A DNA stretch of 27,703 nt from Bacteroidales bacterium (GCA_004558535.1 SFCP01000015.1:1-27703), one strand, 5' to 3'. Counted from the first letter of the stretch, positions 15,540 to 24,729 are shown. Program-made: numbers and translations. The notes: generated by a model not told the origin, from the sequence alone.

Positions 15540-15837
15540 TTACAGCATCTTGAGCGCAAGCTTGATGATTTGCTCTACGGGGAGCGTAGGTTGTTCCGTC
15601 AGGATTTGCCGTACCATCATGGGGGAGCTGCGCGTATGGGGGGAGCGCTTTACAGCATCTTGAGCGCAAGCTTGATGATTTGCTCTACGGGGAGCGTAGG
15701 CTGTTCCGTCAGGATTTGCCGTACCATCATGGGGGGAGCTGCGCGTAGGGGGGAGCGCCTTACAGCATCTTGAGCGCAAGCTTGATGATTTGCTCTACGG
15801 GGAGCGTAGGTTGTTCCGTCAGGATTTGCCGTACCAT
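15540..15837 (-). repeat. Triplicated 3' end of ruvA, 110-bp period
   Basis: A 78-bp block, exactly codon Met180 to the stop of ruvA, occurs at 15760-15837 (the functional end), 15650-15727 and 15540-15617. The copies differ at one base (15701), a synonymous CAA/CAG change. The blocks are separated by 32-bp GC-rich spacers that differ by two one-base length changes and one substitution. Because 110 is not a multiple of three, the extra copies are out of frame with one another, and each carries its own ATG and stop. A degenerate start of a fourth unit is visible at about 15516-15537. Confidence 0.95.
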
Positions 15838-16374
15838 TTTTTGGCAGGCCGCCGGCGGAAATCCCAGCATCGTCAGGGCCGCCATGGCTTCCTCTGCGCC
15901 TGCTGCGGCGTGGGCGGCTGCGGCGTGGGCGGCTGCGTCCGTCGCTGTGGACGGCTCGCCGGCGGTCTCCATCAGCAGGAGGACCTTGTCCTTCAGGTCC
16001 ACGATGATGCGGGCGGCCGCTTTGGGTCCGATGCCCTTCACGCGTTTCAGCAGGGCGGCATCCTCCCGGCGAATGATGTGTATTAGGTCGTCCGGACTTA
16101 GGGCCGACAGGATCAGGCGGGCCGTCCCTCCGCCTATGCCGCTTACGCCGATGAGCAGGAGAAACAGGTCGCGCTCCCGGCGCGAGGCAAAGCCGTAGAG
16201 TGTGCGGGCATCTTCGCGGATGAGCTCGTGCGCATAGAGCCGCACCTGTTCCTTGCCGCTGATGGCGGCGTAGGTACTTTGCGAGATGGCGAGGCGGTAG
16301 CCGATACCGCCCACGTCTATCACCGCCTGTTGCGGGTCTGCGCTGTCTATCTTTCCCTGGATATATTCTATCAT
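15760..16374 (-). CDS. ruvA: Holliday junction branch migration protein RuvA
   Basis: RuvA binds Holliday junctions as a tetramer and loads the RuvB motor during recombinational repair. The 204 residues contain the N-terminal OB-fold (1-~63), two helix-hairpin-helix motifs (GVSGIGGG at 76-83 and VKGIGPK at 112-118), and a flexible linker (about 138-160) dominated by Ala and His. The C-terminal domain III, which contacts RuvB, spans about 161-204. The ATG at 16374 is chosen because MIEYIQGK is the family's conserved start; the frame is open 27 codons further upstream without resemblance. The last 26 codons are repeated twice downstream. sprA follows after 295 bp occupied largely by those repeats. 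Confidence 0.95.
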   Translation of the reverse strand: MIEYIQGKIDSADPQQAVIDVGGIGYRLAISQSTYAAISGKEQVRLYAHELIREDARTLYGFASRRERDLFLLLIGVSGIGGGTARLILSALSPDDLIHIIRREDAALLKRVKGIGPKAAARIIVDLKDKVLLLMETAGEPSTATDAAAHAAAAHAAAGAEEAMAALTMLGFPPAACQKMVRQILTEQPTLPVEQIIKLALKML

Positions 16375-16516
16375 TGTTTTTTTTGATGTGGTGGGTGCAT
16401 TTGTTTTCCGTGGAGGGACGCACCCCATGCTTACCTTAACGAAACAAAGTCCCAATTATTGTATGCGGCGTTCTATTTTTTTGCCTGTGTATTTTTATGG
16501 TTTGTTGGCGGACGAG

Positions 16517-16524
16517 CAAAGGTA
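16517..16524 (-). promoter_or_regulatory. Putative -7 box upstream of ruvA
   Basis: On the minus strand TACCTTTG matches TAnnTTTG about 143 bp before the ruvA ATG. No matching -33 box is obvious at 19-21 bp. With the hairpin at 16569-16617 just upstream, a separate promoter for ruvA-sprA-dnaG is plausible but weakly supported. Confidence 0.35.
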
Positions 16525-16568
16525 CGTAAAAAATCGCGAGGCGTCGTGCTTGGTGAACTATAGAAGTA

Positions 16569-16617
16569 GGCAGGAGGCAGCTGCTTTTTTTTATATGCCA
16601 TGCAACTACCTCCTGCC
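16569..16617 (-). terminator. Hairpin downstream of aspS
   Basis: Bases 16569-16584 pair with 16602-16617 over 16 bp (14 Watson-Crick plus two G-U on the transcribed strand), with GGCAGGAGG/CCTCCTGCC at the base. It lies about 55 bp beyond the aspS stop. There is no T-run after it; the loop contains the A/T-rich tract. It probably separates the purF-carAB-aspS transcript from ruvA. Confidence 0.55.
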
Positions 16618-16671
16618 GATATACGCTCCCCCACGGTCTATGTCGCAGGTAAGCGTGAAAAAGGTGTGGCG

Positions 16672-18435
16672 TCAGTCCACGGGGCGCAGGTCCAGTGCCA
16701 GTTCGTCCAGTTGCGCCGGGTCTACCCGCGAGGGCGCATCGAGCATGACGTCGCGTCCGCTGTTGTTCTTGGGGAAGGCTATGCAGTCGCGGATGCTGTC
16801 GAGCCCGGCAAAGAGGCTGACCCAGCGGTCCAGTCCGTAGGCCAGTCCGCCGTGGGGTGGGGCGCCATAGCGGAAGGCGTTCATGAGAAATCCGAACTGC
16901 TCGCGTGCCCGCTCCGGGGTAAAGCCTAGCACTTGGAATATCTTGGCTTGGAGGGCTGCATCGTGTATACGGATGCTACCGCCGCCTACCTCCACGCCGT
17001 TGCAGACCATGTCGTAAGCATCGGCCAGCACGTTGGCGGGGTCTGTGTCGAGCTTGGGAATATCAGAAGGTTTGGGCGAGGTGAACGGATGGTGCATGGC
17101 CATGAGGCGCTGCTCCTCGTCGCTCCATTCGAACATGGGGAAGTCCACCACCCAAAGCAGGGCAAATCGGTCCTTGTCGCGGAGCCCCAGGCGTTCGCCC
17201 ATCAGCAGGCGAAGTTCGCAGAGCTGTTTGCGGGTGCGCATGGCATCGGGGCCGGAGAGAATGAGAATGAGGTCGCCGGGAGCGGCATTCATTTTCGCCC
17301 GCAGCGCAGCCAGCACCTCGGGGGTATAGAATTTGTCGACGGAGCTCTTGACGCTGCCGTCTTCGCCGACGCGGGCATAGACCAATCCCTTGGCGCCGAT
17401 CTGCGGGCTCTTGACAAAGTTGGTCAGTTCGTCGAGCTGCTTGCGGGTATAGCCTGCACAACCGGGCGCACAGATGCCGCCGATGTAGCTGGCTTCGTTG
17501 AAGACGGGGAAGGTGCCGGTGCCCTGCAGCGTGTCCATGAGTTCCACGAACTCCATGCCGAAGCGCATGTCGGGTTTGTCGGAACCAAAGCGGCGCATGG
17601 CTTCGTGCCAGGAAAGGCGCAGGAAGGGGGCCTCGCCCAAGTCGTAGCCGCGGACTTCGCGGAAGAGGTGTTTGGTCATCTCCTCGAAGAGGGCCAGGAT
17701 GTCCTCCTGGCGCACGAAGCTCATCTCGCAGTCGATCTGTGTGAACTCGGGTTGTCGGTCGGCACGCAGGTCCTCGTCGCGGAAGCACTTGACGATCTGG
17801 AAATAGCGGTCCATGCCGGCCACCATCAGGAGTTGCTTGAGGGTCTGCGGGCTTTGCGGCAGGGCATAGAACTGCCCCTTGTTCATGCGGGAGGGTACGA
17901 TGAAGTCGCGCGCTCCCTCGGGGGTGGACCCTACGAGTACGGGGGTCTCGATTTCCAGGAAGCCTTTGCTGTCGAGAAAGTGGCGAACCGCCAGACAGAA
18001 CCTGTGGCGCAGCTCGAGGTTGGCACGCACACCCGGGCGGCGCAGGTCGAGGTAGCGGTATTTCATGCGCAGGTCGTCGCCGCCGTCGGTATGTTCCTCA
18101 ATGGTGAAGGGCGGCACTTCGGAGGCATTGAGGACCAGGAGCTGCGAGACGAGGATTTCGATGTCGCCGGTAGGCAGTTTGCTGTTTTTGGAGAAGCGCT
18201 CGGCCACGGTGCCGGTCACTTGGATGACATATTCGCGTCCCAATCGGTTGGCTTGTTCGCAGAGCGGTGCGTCGGTTTCCTCGTTGAATACGAGTTGCGT
18301 GATGCCATAGCGGTCGCGCAGGTCGATGAACGTCATGCCGCCCATTTTGCGGCTGCGCTGCACCCATCCGGCCAAGGTGACTTGCCGGCCTACGTGCTGG
18401 AGGCGCAATTCGCCGCAGGTGTTTGTCCTATACAT
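16672..18435 (-). CDS. aspS: Aspartate--tRNA ligase
   Basis: AspRS charges tRNA-Asp with aspartate. The 587 residues match the bacterial type. An N-terminal OB-fold anticodon-binding domain (about 1-105, GWVQRSRKMGGMTFIDLRD) precedes the class II catalytic domain. Motif 2 (FRDEDLRADRQPEFTQID, 218-235), the QSPQTLKQ segment (194-201) and motif 3 with GLDR (534-537) are present. The mid-protein insertion is the bacterial GAD domain. The ATG at 18435 is chosen because MYRTNTCGELR is the normal start; the frame upstream overlaps carB without resemblance. The gene begins 55 bp behind the carB stop and is probably the last gene of the purF-carA-carB unit. Confidence 0.97.
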   Translation of the reverse strand: MYRTNTCGELRLQHVGRQVTLAGWVQRSRKMGGMTFIDLRDRYGITQLVFNEETDAPLCEQANRLGREYVIQVTGTVAERFSKNSKLPTGDIEILVSQLLVLNASEVPPFTIEEHTDGGDDLRMKYRYLDLRRPGVRANLELRHRFCLAVRHFLDSKGFLEIETPVLVGSTPEGARDFIVPSRMNKGQFYALPQSPQTLKQLLMVAGMDRYFQIVKCFRDEDLRADRQPEFTQIDCEMSFVRQEDILALFEEMTKHLFREVRGYDLGEAPFLRLSWHEAMRRFGSDKPDMRFGMEFVELMDTLQGTGTFPVFNEASYIGGICAPGCAGYTRKQLDELTNFVKSPQIGAKGLVYARVGEDGSVKSSVDKFYTPEVLAALRAKMNAAPGDLILILSGPDAMRTRKQLCELRLLMGERLGLRDKDRFALLWVVDFPMFEWSDEEQRLMAMHHPFTSPKPSDIPKLDTDPANVLADAYDMVCNGVEVGGGSIRIHDAALQAKIFQVLGFTPERAREQFGFLMNAFRYGAPPHGGLAYGLDRWVSLFAGLDSIRDCIAFPKNNSGRDVMLDAPSRVDPAQLDELALDLRPVD

Positions 18436-18490
18436 ATTGTGTGGTTTTTTTGATTTTGAAGTTTGATTGCAGGTGATGGTGTCTCTCTCT

Positions 18491-21400
18491 TTAATACTCC
18501 TGCCACGAAATGATCTCGAGGCCTTCGAGCCTGACGGTGCAGAAGGCATAGATGAAGGCGGATGCCAGCCGGGCATTGGTGATGAGGGGGATATTGAGGT
18601 CGATGGCTGCGCGGCGGATCTTGTATCCGTTGGTCAGTTCGCCGGAGCTCAGGTTCTTGGGCACATTGACCACCATGTCGATTTCCTTGCGGTGGAGCAT
18701 GTCGAGTGCCTGCGGGTGTCCCTCTTCGCCGGGCCAGAAGACCATGGTGTTGGGGATGCCGTTTTCGGTGAGGTAGCGGCTGGTGCCGCCGGTGGCAAAG
18801 AGGCAGTAGCCGTGGTCTGTCAACATGCGCGCAGCTGAAAGCATCTCGGCCTTGCGCTTGCCGTCGCCTGTGGAGAGGAGTATGTTCCTACGGGGAATAC
18901 GGTGCCCGACGGCCAGCATACTTTTGAGCAGTGCCGTGCGGGAATCCAGTCCCAGGCAGCCGACTTCTCCGGTAGAAGCCATGTCGACACCCAGCACGGG
19001 GTCGGCTTTTTGCAGGCGGTTGAACGAGAATTGCGAGGCCTTGATACCCACATAGTCCAGGTCGAAGAGGCTCTTGGCGGGTTTCTCCACGGGAAGTCCC
19101 AGCATGACGCGTGTAGCCAGTTCGATAAGATTGATCTTGAGTACTTTGCTCACAAAGGGGAAGGAGCGCGAAGCGCGCAGGTTGCACTCGATGACCTTGA
19201 TATCGTTTTCGCGTGCCAGGAACTGGATGTTGAAGGGGCCGCTGATGTGCAGTTCGTGCGCGATTTGCTTGGAGATTTTCTTGATGCGGCGTGCAGTTTC
19301 CACGTAGAGTTTCTGCGGGGGGAACTGGATGGTAGCATCTCCGGAGTGTACACCGGCAAATTCGATGTGTTCGCTGATGGCGTAGGCAATGATTTCACCG
19401 TCGCGTGCCACGGCGTCCATTTCCACCTCTTTGGCGTGTTGCAGGAAGCTGCTGACAACGACGGGATGCTTTTTCGATACGTTGGCCGCCAGTTTGAGGA
19501 AGCGTTCCAGTTCCTCGCGATTGGAGCAAACGTTCATGGCTGCTCCCGAGAGTACATAGGAGGGGCGGACCAAAACGGGGAAGCCCACACGGTCGATAAA
19601 GGCGTTGATGTCCTCCATGGAGGTGAGCGCGCTCCATTCCGGCTGGTCCACGCCGATGCGGCCGAGCATGGCCGAGAACTTTTCGCGGTCTTCGGCGTTG
19701 TCGATGTATTTGGCCTGTGTGCCCAGGATGGGTACGTGCTGCTCGTCGAGTCGCATGGCCAGGTTGTTGGGAATTTGTCCACCGGTCGATACGATGACCC
19801 CATAGGGCTGCTCCAGGTCGAGGATGTCGAGTACGCGTTCGAAGGTGAGCTCGTCGAAGTACAGGCGGTCGCACATGTCGTAGTCCGTCGATACGGTCTC
19901 GGGGTTGAAGTTGATCATGACGGAGCGGTAGCCTTGGCTGCGGATGGTGCCCAGTGCCTGTACGCCGCACCAGTCAAATTCCACGGAGGAGCCTATGCGG
20001 TAGGCGCCCGAGCCGAGTACCACTACGGAGCGGCCATCGTTTTCGTAGGCGATATCGTGTGCCACGCCCGAGTAGGTCAGGTAGAGGTAGTTGGTCATGG
20101 CGGGATATTCGGCGGCCAGCGTGTCGATTTGCTTGACGGCGGGCACGATGCCGTGCTGCTTTCGCCATGCGCGGACCTTCATACTGGCCTGTTCGATGTC
20201 GGCGTGTTGCTCCATGCCCAGTGCGCGGGCTATCTGGAAATCGGTGAAGCCCTGCACCTTGGCTTTTCTCAGCAGTTCGAGGTCAAGTTCCTCGATGGAT
20301 TTTACTTGATGGAGCCGGCAGTCCGTCAGATGGATGTTCTGCAACTTCATGAGGAACCACTTGTCGATTTTCGTCAGTTCGTGGATTTGGTCGATGGTAT
20401 AACCCTGTTGCAGTGCCTTTTCGATGACGAAGATGCGCTTGTCGGTCGGTTCGCGCAGGGCGGCGTCCACGTTGTCGATGCGGAGTTCCTTGTTGTCGAC
20501 AAATCCGTGCATGCCCTGTCCAATCATACGGAGTCCCTTTTGGATGACTTCCTCAAAGGTGCGGCCGATGGCCATGACTTCGCCCACGGATTTCATCGAA
20601 GAACCCAACTCGCGGTCCACGCCGCGGAATTTTCCGAGGTCCCAGCGGGGAATTTTGCAGACCACGTAGTCGAGTGCCGGTTCAAAGAAGGCTGTAGTCG
20701 TCTTGGTGACCGAATTTTTCAGGTCGAACAATCCGTAGCCCAATCCTAATTTTGCGGCGACAAAGGCCAAAGGATAGCCTGTGGCTTTCGAGGCGAGAGC
20801 GGAGGAGCGGCTGAGTCGGGCGTTTACTTCGATGACGCGGTAATCCTCGGATGCGGGGTCGAGGGCGTACTGCACGTTACATTCCCCGACGATGCCCACG
20901 TGGCGTACGATGCGTATGGCCAGCTCGCGTAGTTTGTGAAATTCGGCGTTCGAAAGGGTTTGCGAGGGTGCTATGACGATGCTCTCTCCCGTATGGATGC
21001 CCAGCGGGTCGAAGTTTTCCATATTGCAGACCGTGATACAGTTGTCAAACCGGTCGCGCACCACTTCGTACTCTATCTCTTTCCATCCCTTCAGGCTCTT
21101 TTCGACCAGCACCTGCGGCGAGAAAGAGAAAGCCTTTTCAGCCAGCTTGAGCAGTTGGGCCTCGTCGTCGCAAAAGCCCGAGCCAAGTCCGCCCAAGGCG
21201 TAGGCGGCGCGCAGGATGACGGGGTAGCCCAATTGTGCGGCGGCGCGGCGTGCCGATTCGATGTCGCTGCATGCCTCGCTACTGATGGTCTTGACGTGGA
21301 TTTCGTCCAGTTTCCGGACAAAGAGTTCGCGATCCTCCGTGTCCATGATGGCCTGAACGGGGGTGCCCAGCACCTGAACGCCGTACTTTTCCAGTACGCC

Positions 21401-21703
21401 GGATTTATAGAGCTCTACGCCGCAGTTGAGTGCCGTCTGTCCGCCGAAGGCCAGCATGATGCCGTCAGGGCGTTCTTTTTCGATGACTTTTTCCACAAAG
21501 AAGGGCGTCACCGGCAGGAAGTAGATGCTGTCGGCCACTCCCTCCGAGGTCTGTACGGTGGCGATGTTGGGATTTATCAGAACGGTCCTGATACCTTCTT
21601 CTTTCAATGCCTTGAGGGCTTGCGAACCGGAGTAGTCGAACTCGCCGGCTTCACCGATTTTCAAGGCTCCGGAGCCTAAAAGCAATACTTTTTTGATTTC
21701 CAT
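18491..21703 (-). CDS. carB: Carbamoyl-phosphate synthase large subunit
   Basis: CarB makes carbamoyl phosphate from bicarbonate, two ATP and ammonia delivered by CarA, feeding pyrimidine and arginine synthesis. The 1070 residues show the expected duplicated architecture. The first ATP-grasp half (1-~400) begins VLLLGSGALKIGEAGEFDYSG, and an oligomerisation region follows to about 555. The second ATP-grasp half begins with VVVLGSGAYRIGSSVEFDWC near 560-579. A methylglyoxal-synthase-like regulatory domain (about 940 to the end, with FATGGTSRYL) binds the allosteric effectors. The gene starts 27 bp after carA stops, giving a tight operon. Confidence 0.97.
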   Translation of the reverse strand: MEIKKVLLLGSGALKIGEAGEFDYSGSQALKALKEEGIRTVLINPNIATVQTSEGVADSIYFLPVTPFFVEKVIEKERPDGIMLAFGGQTALNCGVELYKSGVLEKYGVQVLGTPVQAIMDTEDRELFVRKLDEIHVKTISSEACSDIESARRAAAQLGYPVILRAAYALGGLGSGFCDDEAQLLKLAEKAFSFSPQVLVEKSLKGWKEIEYEVVRDRFDNCITVCNMENFDPLGIHTGESIVIAPSQTLSNAEFHKLRELAIRIVRHVGIVGECNVQYALDPASEDYRVIEVNARLSRSSALASKATGYPLAFVAAKLGLGYGLFDLKNSVTKTTTAFFEPALDYVVCKIPRWDLGKFRGVDRELGSSMKSVGEVMAIGRTFEEVIQKGLRMIGQGMHGFVDNKELRIDNVDAALREPTDKRIFVIEKALQQGYTIDQIHELTKIDKWFLMKLQNIHLTDCRLHQVKSIEELDLELLRKAKVQGFTDFQIARALGMEQHADIEQASMKVRAWRKQHGIVPAVKQIDTLAAEYPAMTNYLYLTYSGVAHDIAYENDGRSVVVLGSGAYRIGSSVEFDWCGVQALGTIRSQGYRSVMINFNPETVSTDYDMCDRLYFDELTFERVLDILDLEQPYGVIVSTGGQIPNNLAMRLDEQHVPILGTQAKYIDNAEDREKFSAMLGRIGVDQPEWSALTSMEDINAFIDRVGFPVLVRPSYVLSGAAMNVCSNREELERFLKLAANVSKKHPVVVSSFLQHAKEVEMDAVARDGEIIAYAISEHIEFAGVHSGDATIQFPPQKLYVETARRIKKISKQIAHELHISGPFNIQFLARENDIKVIECNLRASRSFPFVSKVLKINLIELATRVMLGLPVEKPAKSLFDLDYVGIKASQFSFNRLQKADPVLGVDMASTGEVGCLGLDSRTALLKSMLAVGHRIPRRNILLSTGDGKRKAEMLSAARMLTDHGYCLFATGGTSRYLTENGIPNTMVFWPGEEGHPQALDMLHRKEIDMVVNVPKNLSSGELTNGYKIRRAAIDLNIPLITNARLASAFIYAFCTVRLEGLEIISWQEY

Positions 21704-21730
21704 AGATGCAGATGATTTAGAGGGTAGGAC

Positions 21731-22816
21731 CTATTGTTGCTTTAATAAATTGACAAATTCATCAAACATGGACTCTGTGTCGACCGGACCGCTGCATGCT
21801 TCGGGGTGGAACTGCGCCGAGAACCAAGGTTTTGTCTTGTGGCGTACACCTTCGTTTGAACCGTCGTTCATGTTGACGTAGAGCGGTTCCCAATCAGCCG
21901 GCAGGGTTGTGCTGTCCACTGCGTAGCCATGGTTCTGCGTTGTCACGAAGCACAGGTTGGTGCCGACCTTGCGTACGGGCTGATTGTGCGAGCGGTGTCC
22001 GTACTTCAGTTTGTAGACCCTTGCGCCTGCCGCTTTCGACAGCAGTTGGTTGCCCATACAGATACCCATGCACGGACGGTTTTCTTCGGGCTGCAGGAAT
22101 TGGCGGATGTGCTCCACCGTCTTGACGCACGTATCGGGGTTGCCCGGACCGTTGGCCAGAAACAGGCCGTCAAATTCCAGTGTATTGAAATCATAGTCCC
22201 AGGGCACGCGTACGACTTCCACGCCACGGCTGACCAGGCAGCGGATGATGTTGTTCTTGACACCACAGTCCACGAGGACCACCCGTTTGCCGGCTCCTAC
22301 GTTGTAACGCAGGATTTCCCTGCACGACACCTGTTCTACGAAGTTTACGCCCTCATAGGTCGCTTCGGGTATGCTGTCGGGGTCGTCATCGAAAAGTATT
22401 TTGCCCATCATGACGCCGTGTTCGCGCAGTACCTTTGTCAGTTCGCGTGTGTCTATGCCGGTGATTCCTGTCACCTTCTCCCGCTTCAGCCATTCGCCCA
22501 AGCTCTCGGTGGCATTCCAATGACTGTAGGCTTCGCTGTAATCGCCCACGATGAGTGCCGCCACGTGTATGCGGTCGCTCTCCATGTATTGGGCCATGCC
22601 GTTTTCGCCACAGGTGTGGGGCGGCACGCCGTAGTTGCCCACCAGCGGATACGTCATGACCAGCATCTGTCCCGCATAGGAGGGGTCTGTCAGGCTTTCC
22701 GGGTATCCCGTCATGGCTGTGTTGAAGACGACTTCGCCGGCCACGGGGCTTTCATGGCCGAAGGATTGGCCGTGAAACTTTGTTCCGTCACTGAGGACTA
22801 ATGTAACTTTTCGCAT
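21731..22816 (-). CDS. carA: Carbamoyl-phosphate synthase small subunit (glutaminase)
   Basis: CarA hydrolyses glutamine and passes the ammonia to CarB. The 361 residues comprise an N-terminal CPSase small-subunit domain (1-~150, with FNTAMTGYPESLTDPSYAGQ) and a class I glutamine amidotransferase domain. The nucleophile is Cys253 in GICMGNQ, where many CarA proteins have GICLGHQ. His337 and Glu339 in QFHPEA complete the triad. It begins 23 bp behind the purF stop and ends 27 bp before carB. Confidence 0.97.
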   Translation of the reverse strand: MRKVTLVLSDGTKFHGQSFGHESPVAGEVVFNTAMTGYPESLTDPSYAGQMLVMTYPLVGNYGVPPHTCGENGMAQYMESDRIHVAALIVGDYSEAYSHWNATESLGEWLKREKVTGITGIDTRELTKVLREHGVMMGKILFDDDPDSIPEATYEGVNFVEQVSCREILRYNVGAGKRVVLVDCGVKNNIIRCLVSRGVEVVRVPWDYDFNTLEFDGLFLANGPGNPDTCVKTVEHIRQFLQPEENRPCMGICMGNQLLSKAAGARVYKLKYGHRSHNQPVRKVGTNLCFVTTQNHGYAVDSTTLPADWEPLYVNMNDGSNEGVRHKTKPWFSAQFHPEACSGPVDTESMFDEFVNLLKQQ

Positions 22817-22839
22817 ATATGTAGTGTATGTGTGGTTTT

Positions 22840-24729
22840 TTATGTGTTTTTCAGGAATTTTCCCTCGTACCAGTCCACGTAGGCTTGGTTGACGCGCTTC
22901 ACGCCGCCCGGCGTGGGGTAGTTGCCGCTGAAGTACCAGTCGCCGGGGCTTTTCGGACAGGCGCGGTGCAGTCCCTCAAGGGTCTGATAGACGATATGCA
23001 CCTCGGCATCCACACCCTCGGGTGTCAGCATTTCAGCCATTTTTGCGGAAATCTCGTCGGCGGTGAAGGGTTCGTACAGGCGGCGCACGTAGTTTCTTAC
23101 CTGTTCCTTGGGCAGGTCCACCTGCGCCTTGCATTTGTCGTAGATTTCCCCTATGATGCTTTCCATCCCTCTGTCACGAAGCAGGGCAATGGCTGCGCGG
23201 AAGGCGATAAATTCGTCCATGCGCGACATATCAATGCCGTAGTAGTCGGGATAGCGAACTTGTGGCGAGGACGAGACGATTACGATGCGTTTGGGGTGCA
23301 GGCGGTCCAGTATGCGGATGATGCTTTCGCGTAGCGTGGTGCCGCGCACGATGCTGTCATCGATGACCACCAGATTGTCCACCCCGGGTCGCAGGGAGCC
23401 ATAGGTGATGTCATAGACGTGGGCCGCCAAGTCGTTGCGGCTGTTTCCCTCGGCGATAAAGGTGCGCATTTTGATGTCCTTCCAGGCCACTTTCTCCGAG
23501 CGTACGCGGCGCGACAGGATCTTGTGCACCCTCTCGGCCGTGATGCGGCAGCCCAATGCCTCGATTTCCTCCGCCTTTTGTGCATTCAGGTATTCGTCGA
23601 AGCCCTGCAGGATGCCATAGTAGGCCGCCTCGGCGGTATTTGGGATGTAGGAGAAGACCGTATTATCCAGTTCGTAGTCTACGGCCTTGAGGATAGGCAC
23701 CACCAGCTGGCGGCCCATTTCCTTGCGCTCGCGATAGATATCGGCATCGCTACCTCGGCTGAAGTAGACACGCTCGAAGGAGCAGGCAGCCATCTTGCCC
23801 GGTGGCAGAATCTGCTCGCAGCGCCGCTCGCCCGAGGCCCTCACAATGAGTGCTTCGCCGGGATGCAGTTCGTGGATAGCATCTGCCTCCAGGTCAAACG
23901 TGGTTTGGATGACAGGCCGCTCTGATGCCACGGCCACCACCTCGTCATCGGCGTACCAAAAGGCCGGACGTATGCCCCAAGGGTCGCGCTGGCAGAACAT
24001 CTCGCCGCTGCCCGTCACGCCACATAGCGCATAGCCGCCGTCCCACAGCGGGGAACTCTCGCGCAGGACGTTGGCTACATTGATTCGCTCCTCGATGTAG
24101 CGGGTCACCTCCGCGCCGCCCAGCCCTTGGGCAAGGGCCTCGTTGAACCGGCGCTCACTTTCGCGATCCAGCCGGTGGCCCAACTGCTCCAGCAGCAGAT
24201 ACGTGTCCGACACCATTCGCGGGTGCTGCCCCCGTTCGGCCAAGTGGGCGAAGATTTCGTCCACGTTTGTCAGGTTGAAGTTGGCACAGATACATAGGTT
24301 GCGCGCCCGCCAGTTGTTGCGGCGCAGGAAGGGGTGGACATAGGAAAGGCCACTCTTGCCGGTCGTCGAGTACCGTAGGTGGCCCATATATATTTCGCCG
24401 GCAAAGGGGAGCTGTCCGGCTGCAAACTCACTGTCGCTCCGCTCGGCGGGGGAGAAGTTGCCCAACTCGCGGTGTACGCCTGCAAATATTTCCTGTATGG
24501 CTGTTGTACCCAAAGCGCGTTGGCGAAACATATATTCTTCGCCGGGGCGTGCGCTCATCTTCACGCAGGCCAATCCTGCGCCCTCCTGTCCGCGGTTGTG
24601 CTGCTTCTCCATCATCAGGTAGAGCTTGTTCAGTCCGTACATCCACGTGCCGTACTTCTCCTGGTAGTACTTCAGGGGGCGCAACAGGCGTACCATGGCA
24701 ATGCCGCATTCGTGCTTTAGGGGTTCCAT
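22840..24729 (-). CDS. purF: Amidophosphoribosyltransferase-type protein (PurF, long Bacteroidota form)
   Basis: PurF catalyses the first committed purine step, PRPP + glutamine to 5-phosphoribosylamine. The N-terminal Ntn-hydrolase domain would expose Cys8 (HECGIA) after removal of seven residues, and it contains NRGQEGAG (45-52) and HLRYSTTG (117-124). The phosphoribosyltransferase domain has the PRPP loop VVIDDSIVRGTT (454-465). At 629 residues the protein is well over 100 longer than E. coli PurF (505). The extra sequence includes the N-terminal insertion around 14-40 and a C-terminal extension beyond about 540. This long form is usual in the phylum, where it sits next to carA, and a paralogue of standard length may exist elsewhere. 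Assignment to the family is firm; the exact substrate is inferred. Confidence 0.88.
   Translation of the reverse strand: MEPLKHECGIAMVRLLRPLKYYQEKYGTWMYGLNKLYLMMEKQHNRGQEGAGLACVKMSARPGEEYMFRQRALGTTAIQEIFAGVHRELGNFSPAERSDSEFAAGQLPFAGEIYMGHLRYSTTGKSGLSYVHPFLRRNNWRARNLCICANFNLTNVDEIFAHLAERGQHPRMVSDTYLLLEQLGHRLDRESERRFNEALAQGLGGAEVTRYIEERINVANVLRESSPLWDGGYALCGVTGSGEMFCQRDPWGIRPAFWYADDEVVAVASERPVIQTTFDLEADAIHELHPGEALIVRASGERRCEQILPPGKMAACSFERVYFSRGSDADIYRERKEMGRQLVVPILKAVDYELDNTVFSYIPNTAEAAYYGILQGFDEYLNAQKAEEIEALGCRITAERVHKILSRRVRSEKVAWKDIKMRTFIAEGNSRNDLAAHVYDITYGSLRPGVDNLVVIDDSIVRGTTLRESIIRILDRLHPKRIVIVSSSPQVRYPDYYGIDMSRMDEFIAFRAAIALLRDRGMESIIGEIYDKCKAQVDLPKEQVRNYVRRLYEPFTADEISAKMAEMLTPEGVDAEVHIVYQTLEGLHRACPKSPGDWYFSGNYPTPGGVKRVNQAYVDWYEGKFLKNT

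Noticed and set aside
15650..16423. 257-residue alternative frame running through ruvA into the second tail copy
   Set aside because: It reads ruvA in the wrong frame for most of its length and regains the RuvA tail only because the 110-bp period shifts the frame.
16933..18453. Long plus-strand frame antisense to aspS; similar ones lie opposite carB (18902-20749), sprA (11328-12746) and purF
   Set aside because: All are codon-bias shadows of confident minus-strand genes, with no family resemblance of their own.
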